Of a DNA stretch of 64,000 nt, positions 44,094-54,556 are shown one piece after another (the first letter of the stretch is position 1; each line of letters begins with the position of its first letter). The notes beneath the pieces are model-generated. The model did no database searches and was not told the DNA's origin. It worked only from the letters and a program-made list of their open reading frames with translations. The stretch is taken from positions 231,258-295,257 of the forward strand of contig NZ_LNYA01000023.1 in assembly GCF_001467615.1 (NCBI RefSeq), written 5' to 3'. Source of the stretch: Legionella erythra. Its GTDB lineage: Bacteria > Pseudomonadota > Gammaproteobacteria > Legionellales > Legionellaceae. Both the position numbers and the translations under genes were made by a program.

Positions 44094-45858
44094 TGGGAGC
44101 TAGTCGTATGCCTAAATCACCAAGCTGAGCCGTACTGACACCGGTTGGTGCATTGGTTAATAAACAAGATGCGGATTGCGTTTTAGGAAAAGCAATCACA
44201 TCACGGATGGAATTTGAGTGCGTCAACAGCATGGCCAATCGATCCATACCCAATGCGATACCGCCATGGGGAGGGCAGCCATATTGCAAAGCGTCCAGCA
44301 AAAAGCCGAATTTTTCCTGAGCTTCCTGCTCCCCTATCCCCAATAATTCAAACACAGCTTGTTGCAACTGCGGCTGATGGATACGGATGGAGCCGCCGCC
44401 GATTTCATACCCGTTAATCACAATATCATAAGCCTTGGCCAGGGTTTTAGTCGGCTTTTGCTTGAGCGATTCGATATCCAGTTCCTGCGGGGAGGTAAAG
44501 GGATGGTGCATGGATTGCAACAACCCAGACTTGGGATCAATTTCAAACATGGGCCAGTCAACCACCCAAAGCAAGCGCCAACCATCCTCAACCAATTGAC
44601 GATCATGCCCCAGCTTAACCCGCAGAGCACCCATCGATTCATTGACGGTTTGTTCAATGCCGGCGCCAAAGAAAATGACATCACCGGTTTCAGCGCCAAC
44701 GCGCTCAAGGATTGCCTGCACGCTATCAGGCGATAAAAATTTGATAATCGGCGACTGCAAGCCTTGCATACCTTGCGTGCGATCATTGACTTTGATGTAG
44801 GCTAAGCCTTTCGCACCATAAATGCCTACAAATTGCGCATAGCCATCCAGGTCCTTACGGCTTAATTCGCAGCCATTGGGTAAGCGCAGCGCCACCACCC
44901 GGCCATCGCTTCGCGTTGCTGCATCGGAAAACACTTGAAAATCGGATTGCTTAACCAAATCAGCCACGTCTACCAACTCAAGCGGGATACGCAAATCCGG
45001 TTTATCGCTGCCATAGCGGCGCATCGCCTCATCATAGGTCATGCGCGGGAGTTTTTCCGGTAATTCAACCTGCATTAATTCGCGGAATACTTTTTTCAGC
45101 ATCCCCTCAATGAGATTCTGAATGGCCTGTTCATCAATAAAGGCCATCTCAATATCAAGCTGGGTAAATTCAGGCTGCCTGTCAGCGCGCAAATCTTCAT
45201 CACGGAAACAGCGCACAATTTGATAATATTTATCGAAACCCGACATCATCAGCAACTGTTTAAATAATTGCGGCGATTGCGGCAAGGCATAAAATTGGCC
45301 AGGGTGCACACGGGAAGGCACCAGGTAATCGCGCGCGCCTTCTGGCGTCGCTTTGGTCAGCATCGGCGTTTCGATATCCATGAACTGTTGTTCATTTAAG
45401 TACTCTCTGATGCAACGCACCATGTTGTGACGCAGAGTTAAATTATGCTGCATATCATTGCGGCGCAAATCGAGGTAACGGTAGCGATAACGGAGATCTT
45501 CATTCACCGTTTGATTATCATTCGGCAGGAACGGCGGTGTTTGGGCCTGATTTAAAATCTGCAGAGTCTGGCCAAGGATTTCTATTTTACCGGTTGGCAT
45601 TTTTTCATTAATCATCCCGGCAGGCCTTAAGCGCACGTTCCCTTCGATGCGAACCACGTATTCATGGCGCAGCTTTTCAGCGATTTTGAATACATCTGCC
45701 AACTCCGGTTCATACACGACCTGAACCAGGCCGGAACGATCACGGATATCCAGGAAGATCACGCCGCCATGATCACGGCGATTATGCACCCACCCGCATA
45801 CACTGACGGATTCGTTAAGTAAAGTTTCATTGACTGATGTGCAATAATGTGATCTCAT
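44080..45858 (-). CDS. aspS: Aspartyl-tRNA synthetase
   Basis: A 592-residue class II synthetase of bacterial type. N-terminal OB-fold anticodon-binding domain ([20 protein letters not shown], quoted to 20), motif 2 as [20 protein letters not shown], the bacterial GAD insertion, and motif 3 as [15 protein letters not shown]. It charges tRNA-Asp; Legionella-type species often lack AsnRS and use the same enzyme indirectly, which is not tested here. It starts 12 bp after the DUF502 gene. Confidence 0.97.
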   Translation of the reverse strand: MRSHYCTSVNETLLNESVSVCGWVHNRRDHGGVIFLDIRDRSGLVQVVYEPELADVFKIAEKLRHEYVVRIEGNVRLRPAGMINEKMPTGKIEILGQTLQILNQAQTPPFLPNDNQTVNEDLRYRYRYLDLRRNDMQHNLTLRHNMVRCIREYLNEQQFMDIETPMLTKATPEGARDYLVPSRVHPGQFYALPQSPQLFKQLLMMSGFDKYYQIVRCFRDEDLRADRQPEFTQLDIEMAFIDEQAIQNLIEGMLKKVFRELMQVELPEKLPRMTYDEAMRRYGSDKPDLRIPLELVDVADLVKQSDFQVFSDAATRSDGRVVALRLPNGCELSRKDLDGYAQFVGIYGAKGLAYIKVNDRTQGMQGLQSPIIKFLSPDSVQAILERVGAETGDVIFFGAGIEQTVNESMGALRVKLGHDRQLVEDGWRLLWVVDWPMFEIDPKSGLLQSMHHPFTSPQELDIESLKQKPTKTLAKAYDIVINGYEIGGGSIRIHQPQLQQAVFELLGIGEQEAQEKFGFLLDALQYGCPPHGGIALGMDRLAMLLTHSNSIRDVIAFPKTQSASCLLTNAPTGVSTAQLGDLGIRLAPNVQK

Positions 45859-45870
45859 AAAAACCGCCTG

Positions 45871-46503
45871 TTAATTCGCATGAGTTAATATGTCCGGCGT
45901 CACGTTGGGAGGCATGACCCCCAGCGAAATAATGTATTTCAACGCCTCGTCAATCGTCATCCCAACCTCAATGACGTCCTTCTTGGGTACCATCATCAAA
46001 AAACCGGATGTTGGGTTTGGTGTTGTTGGTACAAAAACAGAGACCATTTCTTCCGTGGTATTGGCAAAAAGTTGAGACCCCGGGTTTCCGGTCATAAAGG
46101 CCAGCGACCAGCAATCCTTGCGCGGGTATTCAATCAGCAGCACTTTGCGAAAAGCCTGGCTATTGGTTGCAAAAATAGCCTGTATAACCTGCTTCGATGC
46201 ATTGTAAATGGAACGCACCAGAGGGATTTTGGCGAGCAATGCCTCACCCCAGCCAAACAAACGCTGGCCAAGTATGTTTGTTGCAATAATGCCTGTGACG
46301 ATGAGCAGCACCAGGGAAAAAATAACGCCGAAGCCGGGAATATCCACACCCAGAAGCCGTTCAGGCTGGTAGGCGGAGGGGAGCAGTGCGATTGTGCTGT
46401 CCAACAGGTCGACCATAAAACGTAAAACCACAAAGGTAACCAGAATAGGCAACCACACCACTAAGCCGGCAAACAAATAACTGCGTATGGATTTAGACTT
46501 CAA
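45871..46503 (-). CDS. DUF502 membrane protein
   Basis: The 210-residue protein has two membrane helices (YLFAGLVVWLPILVTFVVL and GFGVIFSLVLLIVTGIIA) and the DUF502 motifs LLAKIPLVRSIYNASKQV, RKVLLIEYPRKDCWSL and VFVPTTPNPTSGFLMMVPK (each quoted in part). Function unknown. Start overlaps the upstream FmdB-like gene by ATGA; commonly next to aspS in gammaproteobacteria. Confidence 0.9.
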   Translation of the reverse strand: MKSKSIRSYLFAGLVVWLPILVTFVVLRFMVDLLDSTIALLPSAYQPERLLGVDIPGFGVIFSLVLLIVTGIIATNILGQRLFGWGEALLAKIPLVRSIYNASKQVIQAIFATNSQAFRKVLLIEYPRKDCWSLAFMTGNPGSQLFANTTEEMVSVFVPTTPNPTSGFLMMVPKKDVIEVGMTIDEALKYIISLGVMPPNVTPDILTHAN

Positions 46504-46805
46504 TCACTTTCACCCTTGGTTTTCGTGCTGCCGGTATCGCTGCTTCCTGTCGCGTTATCTGCTTTCTTCTGACCACTGGCGTCACTGCCGCCGGTCTCCG
46601 TTTTTTTCATCTCGGGTTTGTTTTTATTTTTAAAATCGGTGACATACCAACCGCTGCCTTTGAGCTGAAAACCCGCCGCAGAAACCAGCCGCACAGCCGT
46701 ATTTTCAAAACACTTCGGGCATTGTTTTGCAGGCGCATCACTGACTTTCTGCATCAAATCAAAATGATGATGACAATTTGTACATTCATATTCATAAATT
46801 GGCAT
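46500..46805 (-). CDS. FmdB-type zinc-ribbon protein
   Basis: A 101-residue protein. The N-terminal putative zinc ribbon PIYEYECTNCHHHFDLMQK with CPKCFENTAVRL gives two Cys pairs; it is followed by SAAGFQLKGSGWYVTDF and a Lys/Gly/Ser-rich tail. The ATG at 46805 has GGGAG upstream. It is the first gene of the leftward aspS cluster; the 225 bp upstream hold its promoter region and no other visible gene. Confidence 0.9.
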   Translation of the reverse strand: MPIYEYECTNCHHHFDLMQKVSDAPAKQCPKCFENTAVRLVSAAGFQLKGSGWYVTDFKNKNKPEMKKTETGGSDASGQKKADNATGSSDTGSTKTKGESD

Positions 46806-47030
46806 CAAAAATCTCCCAATGGTTGACAGGGCTCATCGCATCATAAGCCAAGGAAATAAACGTTTTGAAAAAACTAACGTTAAATTATAACGGACAAGAG
46901 GCGTGGCGACAACGGTCAAACCCCTGTGTACACGTACTCAACCGTATTTATTACTCAAATCATTCCGCTTTTTATGCTTTATGCGCACAATCCCGATTAT
47001 ATACCCTGAGGTTAAAGCGATGAAATCCAT

Positions 47031-47663
47031 CTATTCGGCCAGCCATTGTCCGTTAAACGGGATATGGCCCCAATACGGCATGGGCATCTTCTCACGCAAG
47101 GTTTTAAGGTTTTCATCCAGACAGAGCATCGTTTCATCGATGCAGTTGGCAATCCAGCCCGCGCAAGGAATAGAATGGGCCTTTAACACCGAGGCCGTTA
47201 GAAGGGCATGATTGATACACCCAAGACGCATGCCGACCACTAGAATGACGGGAATCTGGCTGAGCACCAGGAAATCAACCCAGGTCTGCCTGGCATTGAC
47301 AGGGACCATTAAGCCCCCTGCCCCTTCAATCAAAAGCACATCAGGCTGGCCTGATGCTTTCGTCATGCAGTAGTCCCAAATAGCCTGGGCATCAATCTCG
47401 GTTCCAGCCCTCGCTGCAGCAATATGCGGTGAAACGGGTGGCTCAAACAGCCACTGGCAATTGTCATCATCATGGCCGCCATGTTGCTTAAGCAGACGGG
47501 CATCTTCGCTGTAAAGGCGGCCATTTTCCTGAGGGCATCCTGTCGCTAATGGTTTTAATGCCAAAACCTTAAGCCCCTGTTGACGATAAGCATCGAGCAA
47601 TTGGCAGGTGGCATAGGTTTTACCGCAATCGGTATTGGTGCCGGTGATAAAAAATACCTTCAT
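47031..47663 (-). CDS. bioD: Dethiobiotin synthase
   Basis: Closes the ureido ring of biotin from DAPA, CO2 and ATP. The 210-residue protein has P-loop FFITGTNTDCGKTYAT at the N-terminus, LKPLATGC and the LLIEGAGGLMVPVN block. Its start overlaps the bioH stop (ATGA). Last gene of the leftward bioBFHD operon. Confidence 0.95.
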   Translation of the reverse strand: MKVFFITGTNTDCGKTYATCQLLDAYRQQGLKVLALKPLATGCPQENGRLYSEDARLLKQHGGHDDDNCQWLFEPPVSPHIAAARAGTEIDAQAIWDYCMTKASGQPDVLLIEGAGGLMVPVNARQTWVDFLVLSQIPVILVVGMRLGCINHALLTASVLKAHSIPCAGWIANCIDETMLCLDENLKTLREKMPMPYWGHIPFNGQWLAE

Positions 47664-48379
47664 AAGAGAAACTCATACAATAATTGCAAATAATCGTCCT
47701 GATGTGACAGGAATGGCATGTGCGCGGCTTTTTGGAAAAGTCGATAGTGAAAATCAGGGTATTTTTCTACCATCGCATCCATGGTCAAACGCGGCGTGAT
47801 GGCATCGAGGCGTCCGAACACAAAACAGGCAGGCTTTTTGTAATCCAGCAGGGCATCACGTAAATCCCACTCTTTTAAAATCTCTAGCCCTTGTTGCAAG
47901 GCCTCAATCGAGACTTTATCAGGAATCAGTGTCATTAGGGACTGATGGCGTGCTTGCAGCGTCACAAAATCCCTCATGGTTTGCTCAGGATCACGCGATA
48001 AATTACTGAGGAACCCTTCGAACACCTGTTTTTCCACTCCTGGCCAGTGGGCTGAGCGAATGAAGCGCGGTGAGGAAGCAGTTACCATTAAATGCGACAC
48101 ACGCTCTGGCTCCTCGATAGCAAGCCGCATGGCATATAAACCGCCCATACTCCAACCTGACACGGCAAATTGCCGAGGCAGGGCCTTAAGGAGTTGTTTT
48201 TTAAATGCAGCCCAATCCATTAATGGCGTGCGGCCAAACCCTGGCAAATCAATCAGATAGACCGTAAAATGCGAGAGCAAGGCTGCCGCTAATGGTTCAA
48301 AAACGCGGTGGTCAAATCCCCATCCATGCAACAGCACCAGGGCGGGGCCTTTTCCTCTAGTTTGAATGCTCAGTGTCAT
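47660..48379 (-). CDS. bioH: Pimeloyl-ACP methyl ester carboxylesterase
   Basis: Alpha/beta hydrolase of 239 residues that frees pimeloyl-ACP from its methyl ester, ending the early biotin pathway. It shows LVLLHGWGFDHRVFEPL, nucleophile elbow SGWSMGGLYAM, the Asp in VFGRLDAITP and catalytic His in KAAHMPFLSH. The start at 48379 (MTLSIQTRG) fits the family and overlaps bioF by 23 bp; an ATG at 48412 is less likely. Confidence 0.93.
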   Translation of the reverse strand: MTLSIQTRGKGPALVLLHGWGFDHRVFEPLAAALLSHFTVYLIDLPGFGRTPLMDWAAFKKQLLKALPRQFAVSGWSMGGLYAMRLAIEEPERVSHLMVTASSPRFIRSAHWPGVEKQVFEGFLSNLSRDPEQTMRDFVTLQARHQSLMTLIPDKVSIEALQQGLEILKEWDLRDALLDYKKPACFVFGRLDAITPRLTMDAMVEKYPDFHYRLFQKAAHMPFLSHQDDYLQLLYEFLL

Positions 48380-49502
48380 AAATAGTGTGAAGTTCGTTAA
48401 ATAGCCTGTCAATATCGTTCAGCTCATGCTGATAATTAAGCACAATGCGTAAGCCGCTGTATTTACGGGGTACGGTCGGCTCGCGTATAGCCTGACAAAC
48501 AATGCGGTGCTCGCTCAAGTGCCGGGCATAGGTCAGGGCAACATGCGGACAGCCTAGCTGCAATTGTTGAATGGCTGAGGACGAATCGGCAAAACGCAGC
48601 GGGCTTTGCTTAATTTTTTCGCGAAAATAGTGGACAAGGGCCTCTAGTTTCTGTCGCCTGTCATTCGCGTCATAAATCAGATGGAAGGTTTTTAAAAGCC
48701 CGTAGGTGAGCGCGGGACTGATGGCCGTGGAGTAAAGGTAGGAACGCGCATACTGCAACAAGGCCTCTATCCATTCACGGCACCCCGCGACCAATGCGCC
48801 CTGCCCGCCAAACGCTTTGCCAAAGGTAATAATCCGAAGCGGTACCTGTTCCTGCGTTAAGGAGAAATGGTTGACAGCGCCAAGACCATGGTCACCCATC
48901 ACACCAAACGAATGCGCTTCATCAACAACACAGGGGGCTTGATAAGTCGCGCATAAATCGATGATTTCCCCCAGGGGTGCGACTTGACCACTCATGCTGA
49001 AAAGGCCTTCTGTCAGCACAACTGCCTGTTCGGTTTGGTCTAACTTTCGCCTTAAATCATCCATGTCATTCGCTTTATAGCGGCTAAAACTGGCATGAGC
49101 CAGTTTAATACCATCGTAAAACGACGCATGGATGGCTTTATCAACTAGCAAGCGGAGGGCACTATGCGACAACAGGCTAACCACAGCCAGATTAGCCGCA
49201 TAGCCGGAACTGAATACTACCGCCGCATCTGTGTTTAATGCCGCCGACATCGTTTGCTCAAATTCCGCATGAATGGGATGGTAACCGCAAATAACGCCCG
49301 AGCCGCCGCTGCCGGCCGGATAAAGTTCAAATCCTTGTTGATAGGCTTTTTTAATCCGTACATCATTACTTAACGACAAATAATCATTGCTGCAGAAATG
49401 CAGATGATTGCTGTCGGCCTGCAATACCGAGCGGCTACGATGCAGGCCCCGTTGCTGCAATCCTTGCATGGTCTTTGCAAACAGCGTGGAAAAGTGGCTC
49501 AA
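48357..49502 (-). CDS. bioF: 8-amino-7-oxononanoate synthase
   Basis: PLP enzyme that condenses pimeloyl-thioester with alanine. The 381-residue protein has [16 protein letters not shown], the [15 protein letters not shown] motif, [15 protein letters not shown] and the PLP-binding Lys in [13 protein letters not shown]. Overlaps bioB upstream (ATGA) and bioH downstream. Confidence 0.95.
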   Translation of the reverse strand: MSHFSTLFAKTMQGLQQRGLHRSRSVLQADSNHLHFCSNDYLSLSNDVRIKKAYQQGFELYPAGSGGSGVICGYHPIHAEFEQTMSAALNTDAAVVFSSGYAANLAVVSLLSHSALRLLVDKAIHASFYDGIKLAHASFSRYKANDMDDLRRKLDQTEQAVVLTEGLFSMSGQVAPLGEIIDLCATYQAPCVVDEAHSFGVMGDHGLGAVNHFSLTQEQVPLRIITFGKAFGGQGALVAGCREWIEALLQYARSYLYSTAISPALTYGLLKTFHLIYDANDRRQKLEALVHYFREKIKQSPLRFADSSSAIQQLQLGCPHVALTYARHLSEHRIVCQAIREPTVPRKYSGLRIVLNYQHELNDIDRLFNELHTIYDTEHSN

Positions 49503-50446
49503 GCGTGTGTATCCAGACCTAGTTTATCAAACAGCTGTCTGTCTTTATCCCGTTGCGGATTATCTTCCGTCAGCAGTTTATCGCCGATGAAAACGGAATT
49601 GGCGCCGGCAAAAAAGCAAAGCGCCTGCAATTCATCGCTCATTTCAGTACGGCCTGCAGTCAGGCGGATGACGCTTTCAGGCATGATGACGCGCGCCGTC
49701 GCAATGGTTCTTACCAACTCAATGCCTTCTACCTGACGGGATTTTGCAAGCGGTGTTCCTTCAACCGGAATCAGGCGGTTAATTGGCACGCTTTCCGGGG
49801 GCGTTTCCATGTTGGCAAGCGTCATCAGGAATTCAATCCTGTCTTCGCGCGTTTCACCCAAACCCAATATCCCGCCACAACAGACGCGAATACCGGCTTT
49901 CCTCACTTGTTCAAGCGTATCCAGACGATCACTGAATTTACGGGTGGTGACCACTTTGTCATAGTAGGATGGGGATGTATCGATATTATGATTGTAATAA
50001 TCAAGGCCTGCTTCTTTAAGGCATTTCGCCTGCTCACCATTCAACATGCCGAGGGTCATGCAGGTTTCAAGCCCCAGGTCTTTGACGCCTTTAATCATGT
50101 CCTTAAGCGCTGGCATGACTTTATCCGGCGGACAACGCCAGGCGGCCCCCATGCAGAAGCGCGTGGCACCACCCGCTTTCGCTTCCCGGGCGCTAAGAAG
50201 AACCTGCTCAACCGACATGAGTTTTTCTTTTTCCACATGGGTTTGATGATGCCCGCTTTGCGAACAATACCCGCAATCTTCGGGACAGGCACCCGTTTTA
50301 ATACTCAGTAAGGTCGCCAATTGCAGGCTATTGGCGGAATGATGCAGGCGGTGAACGGTATGAGCCTGATGCAATAAATCGTTAAACGGCTGAGTATAAA
50401 TGGCGGCAATGTCACTTACTGTCCATCCTGCACTGGGTTTGTTCAT
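49499..50446 (-). CDS. bioB: Biotin synthase
   Basis: Radical-SAM enzyme that inserts sulfur into dethiobiotin. The 315-residue protein has the radical-SAM cluster motif [10 protein letters not shown], the [16 protein letters not shown] block (Cys and Asn residues for the second cluster include CMTLGML and [10 protein letters not shown]), and the Arg of RLTAGRTEM. First gene of the leftward operon, divergent from bioA. Confidence 0.97.
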   Translation of the reverse strand: MNKPSAGWTVSDIAAIYTQPFNDLLHQAHTVHRLHHSANSLQLATLLSIKTGACPEDCGYCSQSGHHQTHVEKEKLMSVEQVLLSAREAKAGGATRFCMGAAWRCPPDKVMPALKDMIKGVKDLGLETCMTLGMLNGEQAKCLKEAGLDYYNHNIDTSPSYYDKVVTTRKFSDRLDTLEQVRKAGIRVCCGGILGLGETREDRIEFLMTLANMETPPESVPINRLIPVEGTPLAKSRQVEGIELVRTIATARVIMPESVIRLTAGRTEMSDELQALCFFAGANSVFIGDKLLTEDNPQRDKDRQLFDKLGLDTHA

Positions 50447-50496
50447 AGGGGTTCTCTTTTTATTTCAGTGACGCCATGATAAAGTCGCGAATTTTC

Positions 50497-50528
50497 TTGT
50501 CAACCGAAAATTATATTATGGTTAACAT
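50497..50528. promoter_or_regulatory. BirA-type biotin operator between bioB and bioA
   Basis: TTGTCAACC, 14 nt, GGTTAACAT: near-perfect match to the BirA operator (TTGTAAACC...GGTTTACAA). The right arm begins at the last base of the bioA ATG (50518-50520), so bound BirA-biotinyl-AMP would cover the bioA start and the bioB promoter region. Confidence 0.8.
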
Positions 50529-51837
50529 AACCCAGGTTATCGCAAAGGATTTAAACCACATCTGGCATCCCTGTATGCAGATGAAAGATTTTGAGACCTA
50601 CCCCCCGCTGGTGATTCACGAAGCCAAAGGCAGCTACCTTTATACGGATCAGGGCCGCCTCATTGACGGCATTTCAAGCTGGTGGTGCAAATCTTTAGGT
50701 CATGGCCATCCCGCCATTGTTGAGGCCATCAAGCAGCAGTTAAAGTCTTTTGAACAGGTGATCGCTGCCAACACTACTCACCCATTGCTGGCTGAGTTTG
50801 GTGAAAAAATAGCCGATATTACCCATAAACAGCATGTGTTTTTTGCCAGTGACGGTTCCTCAGCCGTTGAGATTGCCATGAAACTGGCTTTGCACGCCAT
50901 GCAGATTAGGGGTGAAACTCACCGTCGGCAGTTCATTGCCTTAAGCCATGCCTACCATGGAGAAACGCTGGCAACCATCAGCGTCAGCGATCTCGGTCTT
51001 TATAAAAAACCGTACGCAGGTTACGGTGTACAATGCCATTTCATTCAGGATATCCCTTATGTTCAGGGGAATCTTGACCCTTTATGGCATGACTGCGAAA
51101 AGGCCTGGCAAACCATTTTGCCCCAACTTGAAACAATAAAAGATCAGGCCTGCGCAGTCATTGTCGAACCGCTCGTTCAGGGCGCAGGCGGTATGTTGTG
51201 TTACAGTGCCGACTTCCTGAACAAACTGGCCCGTTGGGCCAAAGACAACGGCCTATATTTTATTGCCGATGAAATCATGACCGGCATGGGCCGAACCGGC
51301 CAGTGGCTGGCTTGTCAATGGGCAGACGTCGAACCGGATTTAGTGTGCCTGTCCAAAGGCTTGACCGCCGGTGCTTTGCCTCTGAGCTGTGTGGCGATTG
51401 ACCATTCCATTTACACCCTTTTCTATGATGAGTATGACAAGGGCAAATCATTTCTCCATTCTCATACCCACAGCGGTAATGCCTTAGCCGTCAGTGCGGC
51501 CCTGGCGACAATCAAGGTTATGGAAACAGAAGGCATCAATGAACAGGCTCGTGTTTTGGGCGAATTGATGCATTCATTGATGCTTGAGATTGCCGAAACC
51601 ACCGGAAAACTCAGCCGTGTGCGAAGCCTTGGGGCGATTGCCGCGGCCGACATGGAGGCATTGCCGGGTCAACGAATCAGCTTTCGTTTTTATCAGGAGG
51701 CCTGTCAGCGTGGCGCCCTGTTACGGCCTCTCGGCAATACGCTTTATTGGCTGCCTCCCTTAAATGCGGATGAGAAAACGATTAGGCAATTGGCGGAAAT
51801 CACTCTAAACTCTCTTTATGGGGTGTACAATAACTAA
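50518..51837 (+). CDS. bioA: DAPA aminotransferase
   Basis: Adenosylmethionine-8-amino-7-oxononanoate aminotransferase, 439 residues, class III PLP fold. Visible are NHIWHPCMQM at the N-terminus, DGISSWWCKSLGHGHP, FFASDGSSAVEIAMKLA, FIADEIMTGMGRTG and the PLP-binding Lys in CLSKGLTAGALPLS. The ATG at 50518 places HIWHP at the family position; the frame to 50476 is an extension. Expression is probably limited by the operator over its start. Confidence 0.95.
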   Translation: MVNITQVIAKDLNHIWHPCMQMKDFETYPPLVIHEAKGSYLYTDQGRLIDGISSWWCKSLGHGHPAIVEAIKQQLKSFEQVIAANTTHPLLAEFGEKIADITHKQHVFFASDGSSAVEIAMKLALHAMQIRGETHRRQFIALSHAYHGETLATISVSDLGLYKKPYAGYGVQCHFIQDIPYVQGNLDPLWHDCEKAWQTILPQLETIKDQACAVIVEPLVQGAGGMLCYSADFLNKLARWAKDNGLYFIADEIMTGMGRTGQWLACQWADVEPDLVCLSKGLTAGALPLSCVAIDHSIYTLFYDEYDKGKSFLHSHTHSGNALAVSAALATIKVMETEGINEQARVLGELMHSLMLEIAETTGKLSRVRSLGAIAAADMEALPGQRISFRFYQEACQRGALLRPLGNTLYWLPPLNADEKTIRQLAEITLNSLYGVYNN

Positions 51838-51841
51838 AACA

Positions 51842-53428
51842 ATGATAAACGACATCCATAGCAAGCAGTTAAGCGCGCAGCACACGTTAATCATCAGCTG
51901 GCTATTGCTATCACTTGTTGTCCTGTTTCTCGCTCTTTTCTATGAGTGGCGACATTACAGCGAATCCCGACAGGATCAGATAGAGCTCATCGCCAAGGAA
52001 CGGGCATTTCAATTTGATGAATTCATGGAAAATTTGATTCAGGGCGCTTTTGCTTTAAATTTTACCCATGATGACTTTAATGATTGTCAATCGCAATTAT
52101 TGCCGGTGCTCACCGATTGGTTGTTTAATAATCCCAGTGTTTCCGCCATTGCCATTACCGATCCAAAAGGAAAAAAAACCTGCTCCACCTTAAACCTGCC
52201 CCCCCCTGTATTTTTTCCTGTTTCGTCAGCGCCTCATTTGCACGGACCCTTTGATCCAGGCGGTAATAATCAGCCCACCTATCTGTTGCAGCAGAAGCTT
52301 GGGCAGTATCATTTCACACTTTATATTTTAAAAAGCATTTTTGACAATTTGTTAAGGCCTCTTGAAGCCACCAATTTCAAAGCCATTGCCCTGTATGACA
52401 CCCACCATAAAAAGGAGGTTTTTCAACTTACTCAGCGACAGTCCGATCCTGCGCCCGAAAAAAGCGTGATGCTGCGTATCCCGTCTCAGACACTGGATGA
52501 TTACCAACTGCTGTTTACGACGAAACGTTTAGTTTATGAAAAGCACTTTATTTATACCGAATTAATCATTGCCACCGTAGTTATTCTGCTTTCTCTTCTC
52601 ATTTACTATCTTCTGCGCAAGGCCTTAAACCGCCGCTTTTCACTGGATTATGCCTTGCAGAATGGGCTTAAACAGGGTCATTTTGAACCGATGTATCAAC
52701 CTGTGGTGGATGTCGCGAATAACCGGTTTTGTGGTGTTGAAGTCCTGATTCGCTGGCAAATGGATGCCAAGCAAACCATCATGCCCGATCTGTTTATTGA
52801 AGAAGCCGAGGAATCAGGTCTTATTGTGCCTATTACCCTGCAACTGGTAGAAAAAACATTTCAGCAGTGCTTAACACTCCTTGACGGCAATAAGGACTTT
52901 CATCTGGCGTTCAATGTCTCTGTCAATCATTTTCTCGATAGACGCTTTTTCCCGGCATTTTATCAACTCTGCGAGCAATATGGCATCAACAATCAACAAA
53001 TTATTCTGGAGTTGACTGAACGGCAGCTTTTTAATAAGGAAGACCAGGACAGCATGCGCATCATGCAGGAACTCCGTAAGCGCGGCTATTCGCTGGCCAT
53101 TGATGATTTCGGCACCGGACATGCCAGTATCCATTACCTGCAGCACCTGCCCTTTAATTACTTAAAAATTGATAAACTGTTTATTCAAGCCATTGGTACC
53201 GGTGCAATCACCGAAACATTGAACCAGGCCATCATTAACATGGCTAATTCACTGGACTTAGCCATCATCGCTGAAGGTGTAGAAACCATGGAACAATATG
53301 ATTATCTCCGGCGTCATCGTGTAGACTATATACAGGGATGGTATTTTGCCAAGGCCATGACCATTGAGCAGCTCATTACCTTCATTGAGGAGAAAGCAAA
53401 TGAAGCGATTCTTTCGGCAGGCAATTAG
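51842..53428 (+). CDS. EAL-domain c-di-GMP phosphodiesterase with CSS-type sensor
   Basis: A 528-residue membrane protein: helix near residues 16-40, a periplasmic CSS-motif-like domain (LLPVLTDWLFNNPSVSAIAI, then KKTCSTLNLPPP), a second helix (LIIATVVILLSLLIYYLL), and a cytoplasmic EAL domain. Catalytic set intact: EVLIRW (EVL variant), NVSVNHF, LELTER, AIDDFGTGHAS, YLKIDKLF and EGVET. Likely an active phosphodiesterase under periplasmic redox control. The start is uncertain (51818 or 51842), 4 bp or less from bioA. Overlaps the next gene by 29 bp. Confidence 0.9.
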   Translation: MINDIHSKQLSAQHTLIISWLLLSLVVLFLALFYEWRHYSESRQDQIELIAKERAFQFDEFMENLIQGAFALNFTHDDFNDCQSQLLPVLTDWLFNNPSVSAIAITDPKGKKTCSTLNLPPPVFFPVSSAPHLHGPFDPGGNNQPTYLLQQKLGQYHFTLYILKSIFDNLLRPLEATNFKAIALYDTHHKKEVFQLTQRQSDPAPEKSVMLRIPSQTLDDYQLLFTTKRLVYEKHFIYTELIIATVVILLSLLIYYLLRKALNRRFSLDYALQNGLKQGHFEPMYQPVVDVANNRFCGVEVLIRWQMDAKQTIMPDLFIEEAEESGLIVPITLQLVEKTFQQCLTLLDGNKDFHLAFNVSVNHFLDRRFFPAFYQLCEQYGINNQQIILELTERQLFNKEDQDSMRIMQELRKRGYSLAIDDFGTGHASIHYLQHLPFNYLKIDKLFIQAIGTGAITETLNQAIINMANSLDLAIIAEGVETMEQYDYLRRHRVDYIQGWYFAKAMTIEQLITFIEEKANEAILSAGN

Positions 53429-53843
53429 CCTGGCTTTATTCTGCGTTTCAACCGTATCCGTCGCCCAGGCACCGATAGGGGACAATTTCTGGCTGTGCAA
53501 AGCCCATGATCAGGCAAACAAAGAATGGTTAGCCCAGAGCGTTTACTCAATCACCGCCATTAACAAAGCCTATGATGCCTGTAAGAAGCAAAGCGAATAC
53601 CCGGAAACCTGCAAAACATCCAAGGCTGATTGCGAAGCATTTGTGGACGGGCGCTCCACCCGTCCAATGTGGCAATGCACCGCACTGGATTTTTCAGGCG
53701 CACCCTGGGTAAGCGATATCTATACGCACCGCGATGACGCAGCCCTTGGCGCCAAAGCCTATTGCATGGATAACAGCGGTATCCCGGAGACCTGTTACAT
53801 TAACATGATAACCTGTCGAAACATCAATGCGGCGGGCCCCTGA
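53400..53843 (+). CDS. Exported Cys-rich protein of unknown function (147 aa)
   Basis: A signal peptide (FRQAISLALFCVSTVSVAQA) is followed by two similar halves, each with paired Cys: FWLCKAHDQANKEW ... CKKQ ... ETCKTSKADCEAF and MWQCTALDFSGAPW ... YCMDNS ... ETCYINMITCRNI. The internal duplication suggests disulfide-stabilised repeats. GGAG precedes the ATG inside the EAL gene's 3' end. The stop overlaps coaE. Family not recognised. Confidence 0.75.
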   Translation: MKRFFRQAISLALFCVSTVSVAQAPIGDNFWLCKAHDQANKEWLAQSVYSITAINKAYDACKKQSEYPETCKTSKADCEAFVDGRSTRPMWQCTALDFSGAPWVSDIYTHRDDAALGAKAYCMDNSGIPETCYINMITCRNINAAGP

Positions 53844-54454
53844 TGTATTGCGTCGGTTTAACAGGAAACATTGCCAGCGGCAAATCGAGCGCTATCCGGC
53901 GATTTAAAGCGTTGGGTATACCGGTGATCATGGCTGATGAAGTAGCCCGGGAAGTCACAGCTCCCGGGCAGCCGGCTCTTCAAGTCATTCGGCAGCATTT
54001 TGGTGAGGATATCCTTCACGAGGACAGCTTAAATCGTGCGAAATTACGTCAACTGATCTTTAAGCATCCCCATGAGCGGCTATGGCTCGAAAACCTGCTG
54101 CATCCTTTAATCCGACAACAGATAGAAACCCGAGTTGCAGCATTTAAAGCCCCTTATTGCGTGATTGAAATCCCGCTATTGCTCGATCGCAGTCATTATC
54201 CCTATTTGGATCGTATCCTGGTCATTATAAGCGATAAGGAGCGTTTAATTGAGCGAGTGATGACGCGAGACCAGCATAGCCGGGAAGAAGCGCTGGCTAT
54301 TCTGGCGGCTCAACCCGATGAAACAGCAAGGCGGGCCATTGCTGATGATTTAATCATCAATGAAGGCTCACTTGCTGAATTTGAACAAACGATTAACGAT
54401 TTGCACAAGCAGTACTTGTTTCTTGCAAGTCAGCAGGCGAATTCCACAGAATAA
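53843..54454 (+). CDS. coaE: Dephospho-CoA kinase
   Basis: Last step of coenzyme A synthesis. The 203-residue protein has P-loop GLTGNIASGKSSAIRRF, the ADEVAREV motif, the LLHPLIRQ block and the IEIPLL strand. It starts on the last base of the preceding stop. It is followed by zapD, the usual order. Confidence 0.95.
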   Translation: MYCVGLTGNIASGKSSAIRRFKALGIPVIMADEVAREVTAPGQPALQVIRQHFGEDILHEDSLNRAKLRQLIFKHPHERLWLENLLHPLIRQQIETRVAAFKAPYCVIEIPLLLDRSHYPYLDRILVIISDKERLIERVMTRDQHSREEALAILAAQPDETARRAIADDLIINEGSLAEFEQTINDLHKQYLFLASQQANSTE

Positions 54455-54556
54455 GTATTGATTATTTTTAAAAACTCTTGTAAAGACAGGTTTTTATCCT
54501 TTAATATTTCAGGTACAAAAAACTGTTTAAACGTTGGCTAAGGATAGCATTTTTTT

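Noticed and set aside
46903..47211. Rightward 102-codon ORF
   Set aside because: Its second half is antisense to bioD, which is certain.
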